From Tuctoria greenei (lineage: Eukaryota > Streptophyta > Magnoliopsida > Poales > Poaceae), in NCBI GenBank assembly GCA_036927565.1, contig JAYESD010000008.1, positions 120,679,498-120,743,497 on the forward strand: a stretch of 64,000 nucleotides of DNA. Direction: 5' to 3'. A model generated the notes under the pieces. The model did not search any database and was not told the origin of the DNA. It saw only the letters and a list, made by a program, of their open reading frames with translations. Shown piece by piece: positions 9,357 to 20,686 of this stretch (the stretch's first letter is position 1; each line of letters starts with the position of its first letter). The position numbers and the translations under genes were made by a program.

Positions 9357-11549
9357 ATGTCAGGTAAAAGCAAGAATCATGCATTATATGCTGAGATGAT
9401 GGACATGATGAAGATGACGATGGAGTTGCTCACTAAAAATCAAACATCAACCAAGGATTCACATGACATTCAGACCAACTTTACAACACCTTCCATAAGA
9501 AGTAATTACATTCTCCCATCTCTTCCTTCTTATGATGGTTTTGGTTATGATGAATATATTGCTTGAGAAATAGAGTTGGATAAAATTTTTGAAAAATTGC
9601 ATATGTGTGAGAGGAGAAAGATTAGAAATATTTCTAGTGCGTTAGTTGGTCGTGCATTAACTTGGTGGAACAATTTGAATGAATTAGAAAAACCTCGAAC
9701 ATGGAAAGAAACGAAAATTCTTATGCGAGAAACTTTTGCTAATGTATCTATGTACAAAGAAGAAATTCAACAATTTGAGGAGAAATTTCTTGTTGTACCT
9801 CCTTTTGTGTCTAACGTTTTGCAGGACAATATAGAAAATAATATAGATGATGCAACAGAGAACGAGGCTTTTGACAACACTTGTGAAATTTTAGATGGAT
9901 CAACTCATAATGCACTCGAAATCACTGCTGAAAATGGTAAGGCAAAACATTCTACAAATACAGAAGGTGAGAAGTTTTTGGATGTTCTGAAATTTTCCAC
10001 CAATCATGCTATTTTTGAGGAGCAACTATTAGAATCGTTTATTTATACACCATTGTCACATGTTGATTTTCTTGCTGATCGTTGCGCTAAGAAAGAGTTG
10101 TGTGCTGATAACTCTATTATACCTATGCAAAAACAAGTTAATGTACAAGATGATTGTGCTTTAGATTCACCTACTTGTGCTGAAATTCATAATTTGATCA
10201 CCACTACTGCTGAAAATGATGAGCTGAAATTTTTGTCTTCTCTAAATACTTTGGATTATATTGAATTTGACACTCTTTGTGATCTAGATATAGTAGAGAA
10301 GAGAATATTTTCCCAATCTGAATTGCCTTTGTTAAGTAGAAATATTTTTCATGCAATAGGCAAATATGAACATAGTGGTGTGTTTATGGTGCATAAAGTT
10401 TACGTTTGTTCAAATGAGAAAACTCCTTTTGTGCTGCAACAACATCCTAAAGTAAATGAATGCACTAACGCTAATAATGTTTTGTCAAGCTTTTCTAGTA
10501 TTTTTTTCTTGCAGCAGGGACAAAAAATAAAAGAGAAGTATTGTTCGCTGCAGTCGTGCAATATGGACAGAGTTCATTCTACCCCCAAAGCAATCATTTT
10601 TCCTGGACATACGAGCAAGCCGAGGACGGCTTGTCATAAAGAAGGGCAGAATGACGAGATCATACACATTATCATTACACCTACAAATATGGTACAAAGT
10701 TTATTTATTTGGGATCCTGGCTCAAGTGAATGTGCGCTCTTGTTTGGACAAGATCAAGATGGTGCACTATGTCGTCCACCACCTTGGCCTCCTCCTTTCA
10801 TGCTTACAAGAAGATTTGATGGCGTTGCACATATGGACCCGCACATGATAGAAGATGAACTTGAGTCGAGGACGACTCCAATTCAAGAAGGGGAGGATGA
10901 TGAGGACATCACTTCTATGGATACAAATAACACTCCATTGAACATACAAGATGCAATCAATAGAGTTCATACACAACAATTAACTTCAGAGGTGAACTCG
11001 TTCTTATATATTTCCTTATATGTTTTTGAGTATAAATTGCTACTTAATGATTTATTTGTGATTAGGATCCATGGAGAGGTTCAAGGAGTACTTGGAGGGA
11101 GTATTAGGGACGTGGAAGACCAGAGAATTCGTTCAAAGAAGATGGAAACCGAACCAAACTCCAAATCGTATCCCACTCGGAGTCCAGGAGCAGTACGCAC
11201 TAAAACGGATGCCCAGGACGCATACGAACTCCGTTTTGGACGTTCTACATATGCACGGAAAGGGGAGAGGATAACCTTTCCAATGGACCGGTCCCATGTC
11301 AAAGTTCATTCGGAGTCATCGGGAATCGTCGAAACAAAGTCAAGTACAGAATCTGTCAGGGTGTTGCGCCACTGTATTGGGCCATTGGGCCTTGTATCAA
11401 GTCTAAGTCCATTATTTTCGTGTGTTAGGGTTAGGTCACGACCCCAACACCCCCTTGGACGTTCTCCCACCTATATATACTCCATAGTAGCCGCCATGAA
11501 CAATTGGGTTTTGCTTAGATCAATAATATCGCCGTACTACAGTTTGTGA
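9357..11549 (+). pseudogene. G single ORF: gag-like N-terminus plus long region of unknown function
   Basis: ATG at 9357 (MSGKSKNHALYAEMMDMM). One in-frame TGA at 9564-9566, where Trp is expected (YDGFGYDEYIA-stop-EIELDKIF), separates 69 codons from a 661-codon remainder. The N-terminus is gag-like: residues about 60-130 hold the retrotransposon-gag core (ALTWWNNLNELEKPRTWKE). Then follow about 300 residues, acidic and rich in Asn, Glu and Ser, with no domain I recognise and no zinc knuckle, protease or RT motif. From 10898 the frame enters the 3' LTR (DEDITSMDTNN...), as in element A. Related proteins of unknown function occur in grass retrotransposons to my knowledge. Apart from that stop the frame is open for more than 2 kb. 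Confidence 0.7.
10885..10897 (+). other. G polypurine tract
   Basis: AAGAAGGGGAGGA immediately before the 3' LTR. This is the plus-strand primer site. Element A has the matching AAGGAGAGGA at its 3' LTR. Confidence 0.85.
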
Positions 11550-11804
11550 AACCCCAACTTCGCGATTTCAGATCGTGTCTTCTACGTTCTTGCTTGTGTT
11601 CTCGGTTGCACTTGCAGGGATTAGCCTTCTTGGTGAGGTCAATCGTGTGAAGCACGGTTGATAACCAACGGAGCGGTGGTGTAGTGATTGCAGGGGCTGT
11701 TCGTGTTCTACTCGAGAGCCTCGGATCATCAACGTCGAGATCTCCATCAATCGACTTACCCATTACCTTTCGAAAGATCGGGACTCATCATCTTCTACTC
11801 ATCA
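10898..11804 (+). repeat. G 3' LTR (907 bp)
   Basis: Direct repeat of 7246-8147, ending CTCATCA before TTGTG. The TATA-like motif is at about 11470-11478. Its first part encodes the end of the element ORF (stop at 11547-11549). Confidence 0.92.
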
Positions 11805-12093
11805 TTGTGGCAACAGACTATTCCAGTGCTAAAGCTGGACAAGTCCAGTTTTAGCAGAACAGAACTAAGTTGAGTCAACTAGATTTTGGTTGTTTGATCT
11901 AATAGTGATCTCCAAGACAATATTTCACAAATAATCTTGATGAACATGACCAGTAAGCAATCAACAATCATACAATGGACATAATTCACCAAGTTTCACT
12001 AATTTAAATAGTTTTCAAGAAAAAATTGAGATAAGGGGCAAATTTTCACAAAAATGAGTGAATTTTGAAATCACAATCAGGTATGCAGTTTAT
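11805..12093 (-). other. S2 sequence just downstream of pol
   Basis: AT-rich, no open frame of note. It contains a GGACAAGTCCAG site near 11837 that resembles the LTR palindromes. It joins 6767-7245 once G is removed. Confidence 0.6.
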
Positions 12094-15000
12094 TCAAGCC
12101 ACATTTCGAGAGTCAAGTATGTTTAACTCATTTCTTAGCTCACAATATCTCTTTTCATCAAATGGCTTGGTGAAAATGTCTTCAAGTTGTTTTTCAGTCC
12201 TAACATGTGAGATTACAATGTCACCTTTTAATGAATTATCTCTTAAGAAATGGTGACGAATATCTACGTGCTTAGTTCTTGAGTGCTCTACTAGATTGTG
12301 TGCAATTTTCATAGCCCTCTCATTATCACATAGGAGTGGAATATGGTTCATATTGTGACCATAATCCCTTAGAGTTTGTCACATCTAAAGTAGTTGTGCG
12401 CAACAACTACTGGCTGCAACATACTCCGCTTCGGCTGTGGAAAGAGCAATGGAATTTTGCTTTTTAGATGACCATGAAACTAGGGATCCGCTAAGGAATT
12501 GGAAAGTACCCGACATTCTCTTTCTATCATCTTTGCATCCTGCATAGTCAGCATCGGAAGAACCTATCAAGTTAAACTTGGATACTTTGGAATACCAAAG
12601 GCCCAGGATGGGTGTGTGCACAGGGTATCTTAAGATAGCTATTAAATGGCACTCTTTACGTGCGGCTTGAAATCTTGCACACATACACACACTGAGCATA
12701 ATATGTTGCCTAGATTATCATAAATAGAGTAATGAGCCCATCATAGACCGATATGCCTTTTGATCCATATTTGGACCATCTTCGTTGAGATCGAGATGTC
12801 TGTTAGTTGCCATGGGTATCTTGATGGGCTTGGCCTTGTCCATATTGAACTTCTTGAGGATGACCTATGTGTACTTGGTTTGACTTATGAGCGTGCCCTC
12901 TCTTAATTGCTTCACTTGGAATCCCAAGAAGAACTTCAATTCGCCCATCATCGACATCTTGAACTTGTCTGTCATAATCTTGCTAAACTCTTCACAAAAG
13001 GACTTATTAGTAGAACCAAAGATGATATCATCAACATAGATTTGACATACAAATAGATGATCATCAATGTGTTTTGTCAAAAAAGTATGCTTTTCCAATT
13101 TTAAAACCATTTTTGAGTCGGAAAATCTCTAAGACACTCAAACCAAGCTCGAGGAGCTTGTTTAAGGCCATAGAGAGCCTTACGCAGTTTATAAACATGG
13201 TTGGGATACTCTTGATCTTCAAATCCTAGTGGCTACTCCACGTACACTTCCTCCTTAATTGGCCCATTGAGGAAGGCACTTTTGACGTCCATTTGATACA
13301 ACTTGAAATTATGGCGAGTAGCATATGCCAATAAAATACGAATGGACTCAAGTCTAGCTACGGGAGCGAAAGTTTCATCGAAGTACAAACCTTCAACTTG
13401 TGAGTAACTTTTAGCCACAAGTCGCGCTTTATTTCTTGTTACCACTCCATGTTCATCTTGTTTGTTTCGAAAGTCCCATTTGGTTCCAACAGTGTTCGCA
13501 TTTGGTCATTCCACGAGCTGCCATACATCATTTCTCTTGATGTTGTTTATCTCCTCTTGCATTGCAATCACCCAATCTGGATCCTTTAGTACTTCTTCTA
13601 TCATGTATGGTTCCAGAAAAGAGACAGAAGAGTAGTGTTCACAAAAAATTGCTATGCAAGATCTAGTAGTTACTCCCTTAGCAATGTCTCTAATGATGTT
13701 GTTGACGGGATGATCTCTTTGTACGCTCTGATGTACTATTGGGTGAGGGACTTGTGAAATTGCTTGTTCTTCATTGTCTTCATATCCATTGTCTCCCCCT
13801 AGATCATTGCTTTCATGGTTATGTTGATCTTCTTTCTCTTCCTGATCTTAATCTTGTGCATGAGCTCCCCCTTTATCATTGCTTTCCTATTGACGTTCAT
13901 CTTGTGGTTGCTCTTGAGGTCAAATATCACCAAGTGCCATCCTCCTCAATGCTTGACATGGGGCTTCTTCTTGATCTAGCACACACTTATCAACTTGCTC
14001 CACTTGGGAGCCATTAGTTTCATCAAACACTATGTCACGTGCTACTTCAACAAGGCTAGAATCTCTGTTGAAGACACAATAAGCGTAGGTGTTCAAATCA
14101 TAACCGAGCAAGAACTCTTCATCAGATTTCGAAGCAAACTTCGAAGTCCTCGGTTTCTTATTCAGAATAAAACATTTACAACCAAATACTTTAAAATATG
14201 AAACATTTGGTTTGTTATAGGTGAGAATCTCATATTGTGTTTTCTTCAAGAGTCGGTGAAGATACAACCGGTTTGTATTGTGACAAGCGGTGTTCACCAC
14301 TTCAGCCCAAAATCGGTTCGATGTCTTATATTCATCCAGTGTTGTCCTTGCCATCTCGATTAGTGTTCTACCACCCCGTAAGTACGGTGCCGAAAATTCG
14401 TGCTTTATTCCTTCTTCATCTAGGTACTCCTCAACTTGTGTATTCTTGAATTTTGTCCCGTTGTCACTTCTAATGTTCTTCACAGTTGAGGAGAATTTGT
14501 TCTGAGCTCTTTTCAGGAATTTCTTGAGGATTCTATGAGTTTCTGATTTATCATACAAGAAAAATACCCAGGTGAATCTTGAAAAATCATCAACAATAAC
14601 TAAACCATATTTGTTACTGCCGATGCTTATATAAGCAATTGGACCAAAAAGGTCCATGTGAAGAAGTTTCACTGGTCTTCTGGTAGTCATCACGTTCTTG
14701 GTTGGGTGCAGTACTCCAACTTGTTTCCCCGCTTGGCAAGTGTTGCACGACCTGTCTTTTTCAAAAACAACATCCTTTAAACCTCGGATGTGACCATCTT
14801 TTAGAAGTTTCTTTAGATTTCTCATCCCAACATGGGCTAGGTGTCTATGCCACAACCATCCCATGTTAGTTTTAGCAACCAAGAAAGTGTTGAGTTCAGC
14901 TTTATCTTTTTTGAAGTCAACAAGATAAATCTTTCCCTTCAACATTCCCTTGAATGTAATCGAGCCACCGCTTCTTCTATAAACACTCACACCCTCATTA

Positions 15001-15300
15001 GTGAATAAATAGTTATAACCTTTGTCGCATAACTGAGATATGGACAGAAGGTTATAATCTAAAGAATCTACATGTAAAACATTCGAGAGAGTATGTTGAA
15101 AAGAGATTTCAATTTCACTGCTACCAAGGACCTTTCCTTGGCTGTTGTCTCCAAAGTACATCCCTTCACTTGGATTTGTGTTGCGCTCATACTCCACGAA
15201 CATATCCCTCTCTCCGGTCATGTGATTGGTGCATCCGATGTCTAGCACCCATTTTAATTCACCGGAGGAGTAGGCTTGCAAAATAGAATTATTCCTTTGT
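12094..15300 (-). pseudogene. pol: S2 pol: protease-integrase-RT-RNase H (degenerate)
   Basis: A 453-codon open stretch (15281-13920) holds protease, GAG-pre-integrase and integrase. RT and RNase H follow in fragments: 13445-13233 (VKSAFLNG), 13110-12865 with the catalytic box CQIYVDDIIFGST, 12699-12385 and 12351-12094 (RNase H, ALSTAEAEYVAA). Key residues are lost: the protease motif is DIG rather than DSG (codon 15237-15239). Integrase lacks the segment holding its catalytic Glu: S1 has SPQQNGVAERKN between APY and RTLIE, while S2 reads APYLRGGRTLIE (14370-14385). The second Asp motif reads SDNGTKF. RT and RNase H carry several frameshifts and stops. Dead copy. Confidence 0.87.
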
Positions 15301-17558
15301 TTTAGGTACCCAACCTGGCTTGGGTCCTCTCAGGTGATTCACAAGAGTATTTGGCACCCACACACAAGTTTTTGAGTTCTTGTGGCATGGCCCTGCATAT
15401 TTAGCAAATATATGTCCAAACTTGTCTTTCATAAGTGCATAGGACGCATCAAAAGTGCAAAATAGTATTTGCAAGTCAGATTCACGTGATGTTTCCATAA
15501 CAAAAGTGATTTTCTTCTTAGCATGAACATTGCTGGACATGTGTTTGTTCTTGTTAAACCCAAGACTATCTTTGATGTTAGGAGGTATACTGACCGTATA
15601 TGCACTACTTGCATATTTGATCTTCTCCTTGTCAAAGTTGCCACTTTGGGAACGATGCATAGCATGAGAAATTGAAGAATCAGGTTTGACAACATTTTTC
15701 TTAATGGAACATGTGCAGGTTGCAATTGTTGTTGGACTTACACCTTTGGATGTGAGCTTCTGGTGGAGGAGGAGCCACTTTGCTTGAGTGACTCAACTTG
15801 CACATCAAGAATCTTCTTAACTTTTGACAAGTTAGCACGTTCATCCTTGATTGCAACGTGTGAGTCTTCTAGCTTTGAGTAAGTTTCCTTACTCAAGGCT
15901 AGCTCATGCTCAAGTGACTTGCTCTTCTCCTTTTCAAGCTCAAGGATTTTCTCAACCTCTTGATACCTCTTCCTTTGACGGATGAGTATATCTTCTTGTC
16001 GGTTGACAAGCTCCTCCTTCTCAAAGATTTCATCCGACAACATTTTCATTTTTTTCAATGCAGTTTTACTTACTCTTCTAAATATATCCTCATTCTCACT
16101 GGAACTATCAAAATCATCAATAGAGGAATTTAGCGAGGGGGGGGGGGTAAGTCGAACCTTTTTCTCGCCTTCTTTAGCCATAAGGCAAGTGTGATTGTGT
16201 ATCTCCCGACCTCCTATGTTCGGGAAGAGTGTAGACCTCTTGGTAGGCTTCTTGAAGCAATGGTGGCCATCTCCTCTTCTTCATCGGAGGAGGACTCGTC
16301 ATTTGAGTCCCACTCCTTGCCAATATGCGCTTGATGAGCTTGCCTTCTTTTTCTAAAGATTTTCTTTTCTTGAGGCTTCGTTTCGTTCCTCTTTTTCTCT
16401 TCATAAGTGCAGTGAATAATGAAGTGACTGTACTCACCACAGTTATAGTAGCTACGTCGAGCCTTGAATTTTCCCTTTTCTTTGCTCTTCCCTTCATTCG
16501 AGTTGTTGTCGTTTCTTCTTTTCATCATACCCTTGAATTTCTTGATGAAGATTATCATCTTTTCATCATCTAGGTCAGTGCTCACATCACTGTGTCTCCT
16601 TAGTCTTGAGCTTCATGGGTTTCCTTTCCTTTAGGCGTGCAGGTTGCTTTGAGAGCAACTTCTTTCTTTTTGGAGGAGGTGAGATCAGCTAGGTCTTTGA
16701 CGTATTGGGCTTCTTTCTCCATCATCTCATGGTTTACGATTTTGCCCAATAGTTCATCCGAAGTCATTTTGTGAAACCCCGGGCTTTCTCGGATCATTAG
16801 CATAAGCTGACATTTCTTGGCATGAAGGCTCTAATCATCCTTTTGACCACCTCATGGACAATCCACTTCTTGCTTCCATAAGCGCAGATCTTGTTGATAA
16901 GTGCCTTCATCCAGTTGTACATGTCTTGAGGTGATTCGCCTTCTTCAATAGCAAATATCCCCAATTCTCCTTCAAGCATCTCAATTTTGGCTTCTCGGAC
17001 TGACCTATTTCCTTCATGTGTTTTTTTAAGTGTATCCAAGATTTCTTTTGCGCTTTCTAATCCATTGATCTTGGTAAACTCCTCCTGGCTCAGTGACGAA
17101 GTAATCACTACAACGGCTTGTGCATTGCTGTGAATTTCTTGTTCTTGTTCTAGAGTTAGTTCTTCGTTCGTATCCCGGATATCTACACCTGTACACACAA
17201 TATGCCAAAGACTGGGATTCGAAGAGATTATATGCATTTTCATATTGTATTTCCACATGGTGTAGTCGTTTCCGATGAATTGCGGAGGCTTTCTCATGGG
17301 AATAGAAATATAATGATTATTTGAATTGAGGCGATTGTAATTATAAGGTTATCGAGAGTAGTCGTGATTACCACTCCCCGTCGTCTTCTCGTCCTATTTT
17401 CCCTTTTGGCTCAAGAGTTTCTTACTTACAAGTGCCTTGAGGTGACACACTTCTTTATTGTCGTGTTGATTTTCCCTGAGTACATCGAAGGCTTTTGTGT
17501 CTTGCTATTCTTTGGTGATGGGCACATTCGGGATCTCGTTGTTCTTCTCAGAGGCCAT
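15283..17558 (-). pseudogene. gag: S2 gag (multiple stops and frameshifts)
   Basis: Probable ATG at 17558 (MASEKNNEIPNVP). Stops follow within the first 70 codons. The gag core is read at 17297-16797 (NDYTMWKYNMKMHI, YGSKKW), continues in another frame at 16803-16600 and again at 16585-16214. In the zinc knuckle the first Cys is replaced by Tyr (SYYNCGEYSHFIIHC; codon 16448-16450). A coiled coil follows (16181-15738) and then the C-terminal part ending WVPKTKE-stop near 15290. Organisation matches S1 gag. As in S1, pol begins in the +1 frame at the gag stop. Confidence 0.82.
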
Positions 17559-17597
17559 TGATCTCTCCGAGCGGTAAGTCTCGTCGATGGAGAGCCT

Positions 17598-17609
17598 GCT
17601 CTGATACCA
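17598..17609 (-). other. S2 primer-binding site (tRNA-iMet type)
   Basis: TGGTATCAGAGC on the minus strand, two bases after the LTR end at 17612. Confidence 0.94.
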
Positions 17610-18383
17610 ATTGAATGTGGCCTAGAGGGGAGGTGGTGAATAGGCTTTGAAAATTTCCTGCACACTTAATCAAATTTTCAAATACTTGATGGACAGGACT
17701 TGTCCGGTTGGAGGTGCAAACTAGTCTGGTGTGCTAATGCGTGTCGAGTTGATTAGGTGTCGATTCAGGAATTAAACTTTATAGTAGCGGAAATTTGAAC
17801 AACTTGTAAGATCACGTGAATTAACAATCAATATTGTAAAGTTACACTTGAAAAGCAATCTTAACTCAAGTGACAAGATTGATAAACTATGTTCCCAAAT
17901 TAATGAAGATGCAAAAACAAAGTAGCACACGGGACATAGATTTTTACTGAGGTTTGATCTCACCAAAGGGATCTACTCCTCGTTGATGAAGCCCACACAG
18001 AGCTGGGTCTCTTCAAACCCTTTCTCTCATCAAGTCACCACACAAGGCCGACTTGATTCCACTATCACGGGTAATCACCGAATTTATGGGGCAACCTCAC
18101 ATGTTGAGGGATCTCACAAGAATTACAACGAAAAGATGATAAAATACACTCAAAAATATTACAAGTAGATGCACGAGTGTAAAGAGATCAAACCCCAAGA
18201 GCTCAACGAAGCGTAGACAACGATCTCCCAACCCCAAATCTGAATACTCAATTGATTTTCACCTTTGAGGACTTTAGATGCGTGGGGAGAAGCGTTTTTG
18301 TACTCTTGGGATAGGTGGCGACGCTAGGGTTTCTGAGTTTGATAGTAGGAATCGAAAGTTATGATTGTGGGGTCGTGGATCTC

Positions 18384-18396
18384 CTATTTATAGAGT
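18384..18396 (-). promoter_or_regulatory. TATA box of S2 5' LTR
   Basis: The minus strand reads CTCTATAAATAGG, downstream (minus sense) of the palindrome array. The S3 LTR has CCCTATAAATTGG at the same place (about 25434-25446). The array therefore lies 5' of the core promoter, in U3. Confidence 0.7.
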
Positions 18397-18530
18397 TTCC
18401 AAAAAAGTTACCGGTAGGGATCCCGACGACCGGACTAGTCCGTACTGGGGACCGGACTTGTCCGGTGTGCTGTGTAAAAGTCGGCGTGAAATGTGCAGCA
18501 CACTAGAAACCCTAATTGTGTGAGATATAC

Positions 18531-18925
18531 CGGACTAGTCCGATATGTGTCCGTACATGTCTGGTGCCCTGTGTAATCGAACTCCAGAGAGTTAAACGGA
18601 CTAGTCCAGTCCAAGAACGGACTTGTCCGGTGCTATGTGTTATGGAACATCAGATAGTTCAACGGACTAGTCCAATCCTTTGGATGGACTTGTCCGAAGT
18701 GTAGTGTAATGAGTTTACAGAGACTTGAACGGACTAGTCTAGTCCAAGATCGGATTAGTCCGGTGCACTGTGAAATGTGGTCCCATAAAGTTTATCGGAC
18801 TAGTCCGGTCCATGGTCGGACTAGTCCGGTGCACAATGTATTTGTACAACAGGGAGTTGAACAGACTAGTTTAGTCCATGAACAGACTAGTCCGGTACTC
18901 AGTGAATTTTCAGGTGATTTTAAGC
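18531..18925. repeat. 66-bp tandem array with paired palindromes in S2 LTR
   Basis: Six units begin with a CGGACTAGTCC-type site at 18531, 18597, 18663, 18730, 18796 and 18862, steps of 66, 66, 67, 66 and 66 bp. Each unit has a second site 21-22 bp further on (CGGACTTGTCCG or variant). One more pair lies at 18431/18453. Text between the pairs is also repeated (CAGAGAGTT, CTGTG, GTCCAAGA), so this is a true minisatellite-like array. Confidence 0.85.
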
Positions 18926-19179
18926 CCTTACCCCTACGCAAAGACTTGAGCTCTTGGGATGTGTCTCTCACACACATCCTATACATTTAAATCTACTTTG
19001 CGCTTCAGTTGTCAGTTGGGCTTTTCTCTTATTCTACACCACTTCATTTTTCACTTTTTGAGTGCACCAAACTATCTCATTTAAAATGACCTGCAGTCGT
19101 CTATACAAGTTCATTAGGATCTTATTTGTTTGTCATCAATCGTCCAAAATCCACAAGGAATTGCCTAGATGCACTTTCA

Positions 19180-20617
19180 CAAAACCACCGTACCATCCAA
19201 CCCATTCCACTATGCCATGCTTGCTTAGATCTCCTAAGTTAAATGTTGCTAAATTAAACATCATTCCATTAGAATCCCAATTTCTCATAATTGAAGTTGT
19301 CAAGTATATTTTTTAAGTTACCCATAACCCGTGTAGTGATGCAATGCAAAAAGAAAAATACCCATAGCCGACTCTCATGTATACGCCGGCGACAAGGAGT
19401 GGCATACAACACTAGTAAACTCCTATGTATGTGTTTCCCATCATATTGACACGAGCATGCAATTTCGCAAATAAAACATTTCATAAAAAACGGGATCAAT
19501 ATTATCAAGGACACTTGCCTTGCTTCGACGGGTTGGGTTGCTCAAGAGTTTCGAAGTCTTGGTTCTGGAAATCCTCGTATACGGCCTCTTGAGCATGCCC
19601 CTCTACACGCGATCATACACATACAAGAAAACACATATGAATCAACACAAAGCACACATATTAATCAATTTGCAATGACATGGATGCATGCAAAGTTCGA
19701 TAATTAATTATCTACAGTTGTTTATTAATTAGATGCAACTAGTTCATATGTGTAGATGCGAGTTTACGGGGGTTTTAGCGATAATTAGGGTTGCGGAAAT
19801 AAAATAGATGTAGATGCAACTACAATTTAATTGTGGGTATTAGATCTATTATGTCGCTAAAATTCATCTCAGAAAATGTATCCTACCATAGATGCAGCGA
19901 CTCGAGGGTCGCGGAACGGAGGCGCAGTGTATACGAAATAGATAGCACAGTGATCCTTCAGCAGCACGTCGATGGCGGCGTGACGATCTCGGCGGACGGT
20001 GGCTCCTTCCTTCTCTTCCTCTTCTTCTTCTTCCCTTTTCTCTCCTCCTTTTTCTCCTTGCTGCGGCCTCCTTTTTCTACTCGGCAGCTAGGGTTTCTTT
20101 TTTCTAGCGGTTGGCTGGAAGTTCTGATTGCTGGTGCTTGAATAGTTGGGGCCTGTGGCTCCTTATATAGCCGGGCGAGGAACCCACGAGAGTCCTAGTG
20201 CGGCAAAAGCCTCGGGACTCAAGTCCCGATTGTCCTCGGCCAAAAAATGAGGGCGCGCGGAGGAGCCCTGCTCTGGCGCGCGCGGGCGCCAGGGCGCTCA
20301 GACCAGCCCTTGCCTGGAACCTTTCGAGGGCATGGAAGGGAAGGTTCCCCAGAAACTTCTGGAAGGTTTCGGAAATTTTTTTTTTTTATTTTTCTCTTCC
20401 TTTATAGATTTTATATACATTTTTATATATTTTTATATACATTTTCCATTTGTTTATATTAATTTTTCTATTATATATTTTATATTCTCATTCACTTTTC
20501 TTATTACCTACACATATTTATATATGTGTTTTATCTTTTTTTCTTCTCTTTTGTTCTACTAATGTTTTATGCATGAGAATGTATGCAATGCATGGTACTA
20601 AAAATGTGAGTGTAATA
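19180..20617 (-). repeat. T LTR, 5' portion (cut by S2)
   Basis: Homologous to 29161-30589, from the Sirevirus target site (CAAAACCACCGTACC) to the LTR start, whose outer end reads ATTACACTCACATT on the minus strand instead of GTAACACCCTCATT. A TATA box (minus CTATATAAGG) lies at about 20160-20169. A T-rich stretch at 20365-20560 and a GC-rich block at 20195-20350 match the right-hand copy. No gene. Confidence 0.85.
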
Positions 20618-20623
20618 CCAATT

Positions 20624-20686
20624 TGTGACACCTGGTTCTGAATATGAACCAAGTATAGCGTATATGTGCGCCCAGGACATTCATCA
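20624..20686 (-). repeat. 63-bp T LTR 3'-end scrap fused to gag and to an LTR start
   Basis: Nearly identical to 23578-23640, the 3' end of a T LTR (TGTGACACC, AACCAAGTATAGC). Rightwards it joins gag at a shared TGATGAATG. Leftwards, after a primer-site remnant (minus AATTGGTATTA), it joins the LTR start. It is thus a rearrangement scar. Confidence 0.85.

Larger units (their letters stand above)
7246..11804 (+). mobile_element. G: non-autonomous Ty3/Gypsy-related element with one long ORF
   Basis: Two LTRs (7246-8147 and 10898-11804) flank 2.75 kb. The 5' LTR is followed by a degenerate primer site and the 3' LTR is preceded by a purine tract. Flanking pentamers are CTGTG (7241-7245) and TTGTG (11805-11809), a 4/5 target duplication. 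There is no protease, RT, RNase H or integrase. By eye the LTRs differ at about 30 of 900 positions. LTR head (TGATGAGGACAT), PPT and PBS resemble the autonomous Gypsy element A at 40134-60741, so A-like enzymes could mobilise it (inference). Confidence 0.9.
6767..19179 (-). mobile_element. S2: Sirevirus-type Copia, interrupted by G and S1
   Basis: Reading leftwards: 5' LTR 17612-19179, PBS 17598-17609, gag 17558 down to about 15290, pol about 15300-12094, post-pol region 12093-11805, then G inserted (7246-11804), then more post-pol sequence 7245-6767, where S1 is inserted. The rest, including the 3' LTR, is outside the window to the left. The right flank CAAAA (19180-19184) lies inside a T LTR. 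The assignment of 6767-7245 to S2 rests on similarity of 6771-6855 to the pre-ORF part of S3 (28361-28440) and on G's target duplication joining both sides. Confidence 0.82.
17612..19179 (-). repeat. S2 5' LTR (1568 bp)
   Basis: The minus strand starts TGAAAGTGCATCTAGG at 19179 and ends CCACATTCA at 17612. It is closely similar along its length to the LTR at 24667-26227. It contains the 66-bp palindrome array (18531-18925) and a TATA box. The outer flank CAAAA lies in T LTR sequence. Confidence 0.93.

Noticed and set aside
18516..18990. Frames rich in RTSPV/RTCPV in the S2 LTR
   Set aside because: They are translations of the palindrome array upstream of the promoter; broken into short pieces with stops between, unlike the gag copy at 2951-3001.
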